Below are positions 30,601-38,650 of a stretch of DNA of 64,000 nucleotides, one piece after another. The translations under genes were made by a program, and so were the position numbers. Positions within the stretch are counted from its first letter, which is position 1. Every line of letters starts with the position of its first letter. The notes beneath the pieces were generated by a model, which saw only the letters and a program-made list of their open reading frames with translations, was not told the DNA's origin and made no database searches. The DNA comes from Trichomonas tenax (Eukaryota > Parabasalia > Trichomonadida > Trichomonadidae), in the NCBI GenBank assembly GCA_023091735.1, contig JALKBU010000124.1, forward strand, positions 1 to 64,000, given 5' to 3'.

Positions 30601-31744
30601 TCTCCAAGAAGAAATACTGCAGCATCCTCTCTGTGTATGGATCCCATTCGTCCTGAGATATCATTGTTGACAATCCAACAGTGCTGATTTGCGTTTCCTT
30701 GAGAGGAGAGACGTTGCAGAAGAACTCAGCACGAACAGATTTAGGAACTTGAAGAAGAACATCGAACAGCATTTTCTGGATTCCCGGCGGGAAATCTTTG
30801 TTGCACCTGATGAATGGCACAAAAGAAAAGTTCTTCGGAGGGAAGCAATTCGAGTTGTGAATCGCAATCAGCGCTGTTTTGACTGAGATTGACGGAATCT
30901 TCGGATTTGAGATGATTTGATATAAAGTGTTCCAAACAATCAATTTGTTCTGGACTGGTGCGCGCAAGAAGTTCTCGAAGAACTGTAAGCTTGTGAGTAA
31001 TGGCGCCAAATCGACAATTGTTGGCAAAATTTCATCAACATAATTTCCAGTATCGATTTTTGAGATTGAAAATCCTATGAACGATAAAGCGTTTGGAATT
31101 GTTTTCGGTGTTAACTTTGTTTGTAGGATTGCTTTGCGAGAAACATCGATTAAAGGTTCAATCAACTCGTAACTCTTGAATTCGTGTGAATTTATCGCCG
31201 CCAGCATGACAGATCCGAAGAATGCGTTCGTTTTCTCGTGTAAAACGAAGCAAGCTTCCCAAATTCTGGCAAGCGAATCTCCATTCAGCATAAAACTCAA
31301 ATAATGCTTGTCTTCCATGAAAGAGTGTATGAAGTCGGATGATACATCTAAAATTTCGACCGTATCTGTGTTCATTATTGCTACAATCAAATCTAGAAGC
31401 AAAAGAATCAATTTTACGTCAGGATGAAACAACTTAATCGATGCATTCAAAAATGTTATAGCCTCTCCTATCACTGTTAAGTCAGTAACGTTTGAAATAA
31501 CGGATGGTAAATATTTAATCGCGAGTTGTGTCAATTCCTTTTCGATTTTATACGATTTCAGCTCCTCCTGAGGCCTCCTCGTCAAGTGTTCTAAAAAGAA
31601 GAAAACGCATTCGTGCACAGAAACGCCTTTCTTGATGTCTGAGACCATATGCTTGAAGTTGTGGGCATATATGTGTCCCTCATCACCAGATTTGCGCTTT
31701 CCGAGTGAGCCAAATAAGTCTGTCGTCTTCTTCAGCAAACTCAT
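24632..31744 (-). CDS. Giant BEACH-WD40 protein (LYST/neurobeachin-type) with C-terminal zinc finger
   Basis: The 2370-residue protein has the standard BEACH-family order. A long helical, ARM-like N-terminus contains a concanavalin-like/LamG insert at about residues 645-700 (SFSFWVYIADFYGKTIIASL, KQWHMITVISSDK). A divergent PH-BEACH region lies at about 1600-1740. The BEACH domain lies at about 1755-2030 and is clear from WSKHQLSTMDYLLYLNAKSG, RSFNDFSQYPVFPWVIADY, the NYGTHYSYP block and LPPWARDADDFVYKMRSALE. WD40 repeats follow (about 2090-2300). The last 60 residues hold a CxxC-rich zinc module (CALCQQPLVNGSVCKMCGMP, CKECKEARGLCSACASK), similar in spacing to the FYVE-type tail of ALFY-like BEACH proteins. 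Such proteins scaffold membrane fission/fusion, lysosome size or autophagic cargo. It has one uninterrupted exon and is convergent with the amylase gene at a 44-bp gap. Confidence 0.95.
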   Translation of the reverse strand: MSLLKKTTDLFGSLGKRKSGDEGHIYAHNFKHMVSDIKKGVSVHECVFFFLEHLTRRPQEELKSYKIEKELTQLAIKYLPSVISNVTDLTVIGEAITFLNASIKLFHPDVKLILLLLDLIVAIMNTDTVEILDVSSDFIHSFMEDKHYLSFMLNGDSLARIWEACFVLHEKTNAFFGSVMLAAINSHEFKSYELIEPLIDVSRKAILQTKLTPKTIPNALSFIGFSISKIDTGNYVDEILPTIVDLAPLLTSLQFFENFLRAPVQNKLIVWNTLYQIISNPKIPSISVKTALIAIHNSNCFPPKNFSFVPFIRCNKDFPPGIQKMLFDVLLQVPKSVRAEFFCNVSPLKETQISTVGLSTMISQDEWDPYTERMLQYFFLESEPPVLHEFLKEDPNINMIASTLLDEIKSNSSVAVGLFGRFMGYAIEGTETVMPLIMKITQRIHPSQYMDSFIGFSDSNIPPFIFKGLISTVRKVDTFSPTFIRCGGCRTLGKIVESIDGINFLAALVCDGPYHEVDDFIQREFENTNLAKQSNEVLTKLMLGVPSDSNYPGFIRIPSLCAHVDPVPINTPFDMYLFGSTGPHFMKMEKSHLNQVVGRVINSQQVLTICDDPELLTAATSTDIPHTSLYQFHPSSRKTTAAATLTTSFSFWVYIADFYGKTIIASLGDDVLKVSLEGISVFGSEPVEFSRKQWHMITVISSDKLQYKTTVYIDDKLVTSILKVYERITFGSETEANSMWFLSTTFPYSKDEWQLDTIREKIRDGFSAPVNYEISINSGVKFVPYRGVVKYIHALGGPDFIFLRLLKCEQAETFLLYLQCAFNLLSLRVINPKDFFSSVRYILLQKPEMYTKQVETIIMFELASKEGLNWDRINSLFCDYSFLTSSIVSLNFVMQGLSEQHIPINALPLINYAIDAYIFFNLTETAETNFFLLLDAYVKVHPELLRKILLTIIALPHCNSDDIESVEDEVRLPKQQKLLDVLLRDYPMFINNVPGNLAMTGISLLASRLGIKIFHFIANICTKVPQYLDIRDFKIIKPFIRANINNEDIWLSILTILTGKRHRKIESYLSEKITRLELYSSCLSFVCDLLPIDIAAGSKTDSLSFRILHLLYSYAATHQLSFLQLAKSVQRLCTLGYDEREFSPLPFGMGEEKQTSRKLSAKRRGFSWTDVQIRKSIGSSESKPVVYGPLITQDLDAEMFPLTLAHFGSVRFNDNLVEPPKIEFPEVPEDFEQFLHSDVGNLVVVMAVKVLTEASNDYSMFKKVLPMMIIYGSDVVPTVAILMHRRVVMSFIDRLSGIPTDPFNYFIEFLTFRIIEGWWKDHINEIFLPILKHLNSKIKSAAQFVLACMGQHQTPNDLIVLASEFAQCQIFKPLTRDMEFLCCFLRLIVTKEVIEHELALSLWLLLQQTLPPSPFTDALQSGQQIEWIEKSQEDFFGLYLYILDAAKTNSSQLESQRIAISRISRQSKLNTTRKANSSQVATIRRAMRFEFFFRLNKKSLDLDDAISRLFRANSREAQLNNPSTRVMVANSPHPLSVPQKLIPCAFEYAVNCEKDPKASKMMPRSNHFISMNTDIMELKVEQMAPKCLEGWEVPPFIPYGLAALAEEYFNAKDKLFSCRLLNTTEPLPCVAALNDKSINFILYASMTEGQLIMHENSQLLCHYALIESAVRGFNGQSSLFCNHPTLTFTFDSITVAVPRAYEYADIALDVFTAAGFSMTILLPENYRKIIIQQTKVPKKAIRALGPNYSAYLLQQAPEAVAKMWSKHQLSTMDYLLYLNAKSGRSFNDFSQYPVFPWVIADYANEQPTEMRDLTKPMGQLSEPRASKYREMFQETDPPYNYGTHYSYPAAVLHFMMRLEPFTLFNVMLHSGFDHRDRLFCDVLESYKGASGTNQADIKELIPQLYTLPAMFTNPNQLPLKTRTDGHELENVRLPPWARDADDFVYKMRSALESQQVRETIPDWIDLVWGYKSRGQAAIEANNVFHPLAYGFTTNPPAQSDLDVINNFGQCPPQLFKEPHVRSESSSAAFVTDGQTRTAQLKQVRTDNAQIWVMDGEVYAFPNLSHKVGNIEFTVKERYFHIVGENPQFDDSLFDVSNTSLSRDLSLLSVASESGFVLNYLISSTAPHFNILSTSYTPGAAFKAVAVSTHIGLVTASTPTDLFLFDLATGLLMKRIPIEDRIIKISINDNHSRIFTCSSRRVCIYNSNLDLQASHEAPIAITAISVGHYYEWTERTMHVTGHVDGSVYAWLLDSENRFESKILMRALSLPITSLNTLCSGKAVIAADIEGEAAYIALTDLGPIIKPQYFGSCALCQQPLVNGSVCKMCGMPICKECKEARGLCSACASKAGNTEFAGEQTDFHSRRFSFTD

Positions 31745-32379
31745 TTATTTTATTTTTGTAAAATTTTTTAGATAATTTTGGAGCAAAAATCTACATCAAA
31801 TTTTAGTATTTTCTGGAGCAAAACAGGTTCAAATGGTCCTGCAAAGGATGTAGATTGTATATTTCAAGAAATTTGGCGTGTATTTTGATTATTTGGGTGA
31901 TTCTCAATTGAATCTTTTCCCCATCGGCGAATTTTTCTTGTTTTCGATTTTATTTCAAAACATAAACCTACTTGCTATTTGTTTAATAATTTATGAGGTT
32001 TTGTCAGTTTATATGATGAAATAAGAAATGCAAGTTTTTCAAAATGGCTTTTTGTCGAAATAACCCTTCTAGAGTTTTCTTCTTTTGCTTTGTTTGAATA
32101 ATGCTTTGGTTAAAATTGCTTGATTGTACATTCGTCAGAATTGGAGAAGTTTTCAAAAAACAGAAATTAAACAAAATTTGTACTAGAAAACTATATAAAT
32201 TTCCATATCTTTAGTACCCTAACATCTAAATCTTCGAACTCTCATCTCTTTCAATGAATGTCGGAACTCTTATTTTAAAAACACATTTTAATTTGATATC
32301 AATTACACGAAATGCTTAGCTATATATAAAATATCATGTTTTAAAAACATTATAATGTTAAACAAACAAATATATGTAT
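31745..32379. other. AT-rich spacer
   Basis: No gene or repeat recognised. It is the upstream region of the BEACH gene and the 3' flank of the type I membrane protein gene. Confidence 0.5.
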
Positions 32380-33546
32380 TTAGACGATGTCGATGTTCTC
32401 TCCGCGTTTCTTAAAACTCTTCAAAGAGCTGTCAACAGCAACAGAGTTCAAAACCAAAGGAGAAACTTGTCTATTTCTTAATTTTTCGAGTCTGCGGCGT
32501 CGATTTCCTTTCTTCCAGAGAGATTTGGCAGCCACAGAGATGATCGCGATAACAGCAAGAATTATTCCGCATAAGAAGAGACGAGAGACTCGATCTGAGT
32601 CATCGATTGCAAGAATTTGGTATTCATTTGTCCACTTAGTTTTGTCGAATGAGATGGAGATGTTTATTGGACCGGTGTTCATTCTCGGGACAGTGAACAA
32701 TGCGGTGTCGTTCGATGTCTTTGTTCCCAAGACAACTTTGTCGTTGAATCTGCAATAGATGAGTCCGGAGAAGTTCTTAGAGATGGTGACATAAAGGTGA
32801 TCGCGTCCTCTGCAGCTGACTTCGTCTGTTGAGACGTTAACAATGGTGAATTTCGCAACAACTGGCTTTGGATATGGAGTGAAGACTTCTGATGGAAAAA
32901 CGGAGGGAACAGGCTCTATAAATCTGTGTGTTTCTGGTTCATCTTTGAATATTTCGTCATCGAACTTTTCGTCATTTTTGACTGCTTCGAGATCTTCTTT
33001 CATGATCTTTTCGAAGCTTTTCAGGTCGAATACGACAGCAGGGCCTAAAGTAGGTGCAGAAACAAGCGGTGGTGCTGTCATTCGAATGCATGGTTCAACG
33101 CTTATTGGTGATTCTGATGTAATTTCGTTTTCGTTATCAATTTGTTCAAATTCGGCCTTATGTTTGTAATTATCGTCGTACTCTGTTGTGATATCTGAGA
33201 TTGGAGGTGGCGTCATCTTTAAACAAGGTAATTGAGTGTAATCTGTTTCGGAAATTGTTTCTGGAGGTGAAATTGCTGAATCTGGTGAAAATGGATTTGA
33301 ATCTGGTGAAAATGGATTTGGATCTGGTTCATCGTCGTTGTCTTGGATTGCATTTTCGTTGAATTCTTCTGGTTCTTCGACGAGTTTTTGTTTTCTCGCA
33401 TCATTCAACGGAATTCTGTCTTTGTTGGAAACTTTCTCCATAAAGGTAACGTCTTCCTCTGTCAGGGTGCTCTCAATCTCGCTTTGTTCATTAGAAAAAC
33501 TCAAAATGAACAAGAAAATAAGCATTTTGTCACTTTTGATTGTCAT
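32380..33546 (-). CDS. Type I membrane protein with acidic Pro-rich ectodomain (unknown)
   Basis: The 388-residue protein begins with a signal-like segment (MLIFLFILSFSNEQSE from the second Met at residue 8; either Met could start). An acidic ectodomain rich in Glu, Asp and Pro follows, including a tandem NPFSPDS duplication and two related Cys-Met-Thr blocks (QLPCLKMTPPPI, EPCIRMTAPPLV). Near residues 225-325 a more folded region (TIVNVSTDEVSCRGRDHLYV, ISISFDKTKWTNEYQILAID) resembles an immunoglobulin-like TIG/IPT strand pattern. A single membrane span (LFLCGIILAVIAIISVAAK) is followed by a basic stop-transfer (KKGNRRRRLEKLRNR) and a 35-residue cytosolic tail. Surface or endomembrane location is inferred. 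No orthologue is recognised. Only 64 bp separate it from Raptor, whose stop lies just upstream. Confidence 0.75.
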   Translation of the reverse strand: MTIKSDKMLIFLFILSFSNEQSEIESTLTEEDVTFMEKVSNKDRIPLNDARKQKLVEEPEEFNENAIQDNDDEPDPNPFSPDSNPFSPDSAISPPETISETDYTQLPCLKMTPPPISDITTEYDDNYKHKAEFEQIDNENEITSESPISVEPCIRMTAPPLVSAPTLGPAVVFDLKSFEKIMKEDLEAVKNDEKFDDEIFKDEPETHRFIEPVPSVFPSEVFTPYPKPVVAKFTIVNVSTDEVSCRGRDHLYVTISKNFSGLIYCRFNDKVVLGTKTSNDTALFTVPRMNTGPINISISFDKTKWTNEYQILAIDDSDRVSRLFLCGIILAVIAIISVAAKSLWKKGNRRRRLEKLRNRQVSPLVLNSVAVDSSLKSFKKRGENIDIV

Positions 33547-33610
33547 ATCTTGATGATGTTATTTTTATGGGGAGCGAAAAATGTCGAAAATGAAGATAGA
33601 TTGTATTTTA

Positions 33611-36600
33611 TTAATAATATATTACACAAGTCTTAACAGTATTTCCGAAGCGAACTGCGCAGGTACTCTCGCTCATGTGGAGGCCGAAAGCATCAGGAAT
33701 TGCCATGTTGTCCTGCGTTTCTGGAGTGAGTTCGTAATCCTCGAAAGAGAGCGAATAAAGGCAGTTATTTGTCAAAATGACGCCATATGGGAGTTGTCTA
33801 TGGACCTCAAATTGCTTGATTTTAGTGCCGATCTCTCTGTAGGCGACCTCCTGCATGTTCCTCATATCGAACATCTTGATTGCGCCGCCTTTTGTCGCGA
33901 CAACGATGTTGTGTGGCATTGAAGCCGAGCAGTTTGAAGTGAAGAAATCGACACCGCCGTTAGTGATAGTAGCGATGCTTCCTCTCATTCTGGAGTCGTA
34001 AAGGAAGAGGTCACTCTGTGCGACATAGAAGAGGCTGGAGTATGGCTTCAGCCACTGCATGCCGACAGTCGGAGTTCTTGGGACTTTGATGTTGTCCAAC
34101 TTCTTCTGGCTTTCGATATCGAAAATGTGGACCAAAGAAGAGCCACTGGAGTGAAGGATCTGGAATGCTTTGTCGTTGTAATCGACGACAACTTTAGTTG
34201 TTGAGTCTGGCGGAGCCATCCAGAAAGCGCACTCTGCATCTTTGTTGCGGTTGAAGTTGATGATTGTAACCTGAGAGCGGTTCGAGATTGCAAGCATTCT
34301 TGAGTCATCGATGAATGCCTGATAGTCTATTGACGATCTCATGCCTCTGCGCTGCTCTGTGAGGAATCCGAAGTGCAGTGGAACTCGTGCGAAATCTAAG
34401 CCTGGTTTGAAGTAATCGAATATCTGCTTCGTTGTCTGGCCGCCAATTGTCACTTGGCAGTGGAGCTGTCCAGTGTTATCTGCGCAAGAGAGCAAACCGC
34501 TCGGTGACATTGATGGGCGTCCCTCTAAAGTGTACTCCTGGACAATCATAGCGTTCGAAGAGAACGTGAGTGGGTTAAGGTTGGAGTGTGATGGATGAGA
34601 GATGTCGCTGACACAGGAACGAGAAAGATTGGAGTATAACGGCTGCGGATTCTTCTGGTCTGTGAATCTCGAAGCCAAATAGCCAAGGAACTCGTTCAGT
34701 CTTTCGTTGACTCTCTTTGATGGCTCGAACATCATAATCTGCAATTCGTGGCCGAGCAATGTAACGATTGGATTCTTCGCTTTATCATCTCTCCAGTCTG
34801 TGATATAGCTCTTCAAGCTGCTGAGGAGTTCTCCGTCATCTCTGTGCAATGCGTGAGACAAAGCAATCAACGCCTCCTCTCTCACAGGAGGATACGGATC
34901 GTTTACTAACAAAATAAGGTCGTATATGAGAGCGGATCTGAGCTCATTATCCGATTGCTTACTGTCCATAGTTGTTGTGATGCGAGAGCAGATTGCAGCT
35001 CTGCACTGTGGCGATGGTTCGTTCTGGATCTGGTCTAGTGGATGAGAGAGGCCGATTCCCATCTTTGTCAACAGAAGATGAGCCAGTGTGCGGATGGCCA
35101 TGTTCTTGTGCTTGGAATACGTCTGGAAGAGATCCTCGAATCCAGATGCCTTGTACTGATTGATTTTGTCTGGAGAGTCCGCGTAAAGCAGCAACATTGA
35201 CATTGATGCAGCAACGAGATTCTCGCAGTCGCTCCTGACGTGATCGATCCAGAACGAGACCATGTTCTCGAACGACTTCGCGAGAGAAGGAGACAACAAG
35301 ACGCAGTTCACGATAATGAACGTGAAATGAGCGACAGTGTCCGCATCAGCATCACGAAGTGTCTGTGACTCTAAGAGCTGCGGAAGAAGCGGGAAGCAGC
35401 GCGTGTTGAGGAACTGGATTGTCGTGTCTGGAGAGATCTCCAAGAAGTGAGATGTGAAGTAAACAGCCTTCTTGAAGTGGTTCGGAGACTTGAGCAAGAA
35501 GTAAATGAACGGAAGCTCCATTGGCGCTGGACGGTTCTTCTTCGGGAACCAAAGCCACGACTCGAGGCAGTTCAGCTGCTCCTCAAGCAGTTCGTTGTTA
35601 GAGAAGACGTTCCTGGGCTTAGGAAGCATCGCTTCTTTGAGCGAATAAAGTGCACGATCGACCTGGAGATAGAACGAATCCCACAAGTCGTGCTTCGACA
35701 TATCAGGAAGCTCCGGATATGATGTCGGAAGCGTGGAAACTGTCTTCATCATTCTCACAGCGAATACGAAGTTCACGAAGAGTCTTGCCGTCAAAGTGTC
35801 CTTCCTGAAGATCCTATAGAAAAGTTGTTGGTCCTCAGCAAGAATTTCCGATGCCATTTGGTCAACGTACGCTTCGAGGGCGTTTTCAAGAAGTTTCAAG
35901 ATTTCAGAAGCGATTGGAGAGTCGTTCAATATATCAATGAGACCCTGAATATCAATTTCAGACAACAATCCAGAGTGAATATCTGAATAGCTCTGGCTCT
36001 GCCACAAAATGGCGACTTTCGCAGGAGTCAGCAAACATGATGTGAACAGATCGCATGGCAATTGAGGATTATAAAGTAAAGATTCCTGTGTAGCAGCAAA
36101 AACAGTGATATCTCTTCTCTTTTCGATAATTGTCTTCAGGCAGTCGTCAGCAAAGCTGCAGTCGAGGATAAATATTGTGTCTTTCGGAATATGTTCGCAT
36201 AATTTTCGAATACTTGGCGCATCTAGTTGAATCGGCGGCTGTTGCGTAGTTTGAACGACGATCGGTGTTTTGTTCTCTGTCATGTATTTGAGTTGGCTGC
36301 TGCTTTTTGATATTTTCATTCTTTGTTGCGCTTGAATCTGCGACTGCTCTGCTTTCGGAACGGGCGTAATTCTCTGCGATTTCGTGAGTGTTGGGTCCAA
36401 AATGTGGTAAATTAGTTGATTTTCCGAATTTGTTGCTTGCCAAGGCAGCGGCTCATCATTTCCGTACGAAACGGACTCAAAACTGATAGTCAGGTCGTCA
36501 ATGTGGTATCTGTATTCGTGTTCGATGCCCACTTTCACAGTTTTTGTAGCCATTTTGATATCTAATGCTGATAAATCGTTCCAGCACAGAACTTTCGGCG

Positions 36601-36823
36601 GCAGTGAGTCTTCGTCGAGGGAGTACTGCTGCATCGTCGTCAAATCATCGGTGATTTTGCAGTATACGTAGACCGGTTTCTTGCTCAGCGAGATCTGAGG
36701 GATGATGATCTCCTTCTGAGGCCGCGTGTTGACGTACCTGTCTGGGAAAGGCCTCCACTGCGCTGATGACTCCTGGTCGATCAGGTTGTCCATGTATTTC
36801 CTGAGATCGAAGCCTTTCTCCAT
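33611..36823 (-). CDS. raptor: Raptor, TORC1 scaffold subunit
   Basis: The protein has 1070 residues. The N-terminal raptor (caspase-like RNC) domain runs to about residue 300 and is marked by FILDCSFADDCLK near residue 220 and the family signature LPCDLFTSCLLTPAKVAILW near residue 260. A helical ARM/HEAT block follows (about 400-680: ELPFIYFLLKSPNHF, HFLEISPDTTIQFLNTRCFP, DPYPPVREEALIALSHAL). The C-terminal third is a WD40 propeller (for example VHIFDIESQKKLDNIKVPR, KGGAIKMFDMRNMQEVAYRE). The pseudo-caspase domain lacks a usable Cys-His dyad, as is normal for raptor. Raptor recruits TOR substrates for nutrient-controlled growth. It is shorter than human raptor (about 1335 residues), with a trimmed disordered linker before the propeller. 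The ATG at 36821-36823 starts a natural N-terminus (MEKGFDLRKYMD). Confidence 0.93.
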   Translation of the reverse strand: MEKGFDLRKYMDNLIDQESSAQWRPFPDRYVNTRPQKEIIIPQISLSKKPVYVYCKITDDLTTMQQYSLDEDSLPPKVLCWNDLSALDIKMATKTVKVGIEHEYRYHIDDLTISFESVSYGNDEPLPWQATNSENQLIYHILDPTLTKSQRITPVPKAEQSQIQAQQRMKISKSSSQLKYMTENKTPIVVQTTQQPPIQLDAPSIRKLCEHIPKDTIFILDCSFADDCLKTIIEKRRDITVFAATQESLLYNPQLPCDLFTSCLLTPAKVAILWQSQSYSDIHSGLLSEIDIQGLIDILNDSPIASEILKLLENALEAYVDQMASEILAEDQQLFYRIFRKDTLTARLFVNFVFAVRMMKTVSTLPTSYPELPDMSKHDLWDSFYLQVDRALYSLKEAMLPKPRNVFSNNELLEEQLNCLESWLWFPKKNRPAPMELPFIYFLLKSPNHFKKAVYFTSHFLEISPDTTIQFLNTRCFPLLPQLLESQTLRDADADTVAHFTFIIVNCVLLSPSLAKSFENMVSFWIDHVRSDCENLVAASMSMLLLYADSPDKINQYKASGFEDLFQTYSKHKNMAIRTLAHLLLTKMGIGLSHPLDQIQNEPSPQCRAAICSRITTTMDSKQSDNELRSALIYDLILLVNDPYPPVREEALIALSHALHRDDGELLSSLKSYITDWRDDKAKNPIVTLLGHELQIMMFEPSKRVNERLNEFLGYLASRFTDQKNPQPLYSNLSRSCVSDISHPSHSNLNPLTFSSNAMIVQEYTLEGRPSMSPSGLLSCADNTGQLHCQVTIGGQTTKQIFDYFKPGLDFARVPLHFGFLTEQRRGMRSSIDYQAFIDDSRMLAISNRSQVTIINFNRNKDAECAFWMAPPDSTTKVVVDYNDKAFQILHSSGSSLVHIFDIESQKKLDNIKVPRTPTVGMQWLKPYSSLFYVAQSDLFLYDSRMRGSIATITNGGVDFFTSNCSASMPHNIVVATKGGAIKMFDMRNMQEVAYREIGTKIKQFEVHRQLPYGVILTNNCLYSLSFEDYELTPETQDNMAIPDAFGLHMSESTCAVRFGNTVKTCVIYY

Positions 36824-38440
36824 TTTTGATTTTTGTTTATTTCTCGTGACTTTAAATATGGATACGTAATCGGATACTAATTCTATTTTTTTGATTATTT
36901 TGACGAAAGCTCGTTTGGTTGGGAAAAATGTGAAATATTTTGGAAAAATATAATTTTAGATATAAACTTCTTGAGTATTTCATATTTGTGAAATATTATT
37001 GGATTCTATTAAGATTTGAAATTATCAAAAAAATTATTTGGTTATTATGGGCTCTCTTACTCATAAACATTCATTTTACTTGATTGAAATATTATGGTTT
37101 GCTTCATTTTTTGATATAGAAAGATATTTTATCAAATTAAATATGTTCAAAGTTGAAGTTTTTCTCTTGTATATTTTATTAATGCAAGTGATGAAGAGCT
37201 TAAATTTGTTTTATGGCTGTATGATGAAAGATATTTAAAAAATCATAAAAACAGGAATCAGATAATGGTATTTTCAAATTAGAATGTATATAATGAGTAG
37301 ATGATATATTATGATGGAGAGTAGATTATCGATTTGATAGGTTAAAATTCAAGATATTTATCATGTTCAAGACTTATTTGTTATGGAACAAGATTTCATT
37401 GATAGAGTAATATAGATATTTAAAGGGAGAAGGATGATTGCTCATTAATCTTGTTGTATATAATCTGAGATTTAGTATAAAATGGAGAGGGAGGAGTTTT
37501 CGTGGAGGGGAAGAAAATTTATGAAGTTTGACGACTCATAAAAATGTTCAAAACTGCTCAATAAATTTTGGATTTCAAAAAATCGAAAAAAAATGAAAAT
37601 GATGACGTAAAATGAAATATTTTTTGATGAAATAAAGGAATTCAAGTTAATGAGGCACATGTTATGATTAAAAGATTGAAATTGAAACTAAAGCACAAAT
37701 AAAGACTATAGCCTTTACATTCTGCCGGAGTAAAATGTTTTCAAGTGAAATCTTCTTATTAAATTCGAAAAAAACGAGTGATAAATTTTGCGGAAAATAT
37801 AAAAGCCAGTTGAACTTCGTGAGTGTGGCTACCATAACATCTAGGAAATGTCTAGGCGAACTGTAAGGGAGTTTTATGTTGTTGATGATAAAATAGTGGC
37901 ATTAGACTCCACTTAAACTTGATGGAAATGTTATATTACAATATTGTAATTGAATGGAGAGCATCAGGCCTTTTTTCGTAAAATGTAAATTTCTGTACGT
38001 TAAGGTCCCCATTTTAGTAGAAAGCATGCTCTGAGTGAATTGGATATGGCCAACTTCTAGAACTCACTCTTGCGATAGTGGTTGTATAGGATGAAATGCA
38101 TTTCATGTCATAAATAGAAATGAAAATATCAAAATTTCAAGAAACCATTTCAAATCTTATAGCAATTATTCAAGTAGATCATGCAAACGTAGGGGTGATA
38201 AAAATCAGGGAATTTATATAAAATTGAAGAAAATAGAAAAGTTGATTACAGATAATATGAAGATTAAAGAATAGGATATTGATTCATTCATGTACAGCTT
38301 CCTCCCATTTGATTGTTATGATCACATTACTCATATAAAATTTCAGAAAAATTCATATCACAATTTTACGACGTTACTAGCACTGAACTGAACGTCCATC
38401 AATATGCTACAACTTATCAAAGGGTATTACAGTCATTATT
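36824..38440. other. Left part of a 4.7-kb AT-rich gene desert
   Basis: Very AT-rich with only short frames; I see no gene. Simple A/T runs and ATGAAAT-like repeats dominate. Confidence 0.5.
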
Positions 38441-38640
38441 ATGTTAAAATATAGAGAATTTAATATTTTTGACAATATGACTTGTAAAATAGATTAAATG
38501 ACGTGTAAAAAAAATTTGACACATATCATGATTACAGTTAGAAAAATATTTTTATTGTATATTCATATTGTAATCATGGGGTAAATGCTAATAAACTTAT
38601 AAAAAGTACATATTAAGCGAGATAAATATAATTAAAATAA
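38441..38640. repeat. About 200-bp dispersed repeat, copy A
   Basis: This stretch aligns over its whole length with 62494-62690. Shared blocks include GAATTTAATATTTTTGA, AATAGATTAAATGACGTG and AGTTAGAAAAATATTTTTAT. It holds two reverse-orientation TTTTACA(A/C)GTCAT motifs. It abuts the left end of the TTAA-flanked element at 38651. Confidence 0.7.
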
Positions 38641-38650
38641 GGGCAATTAA

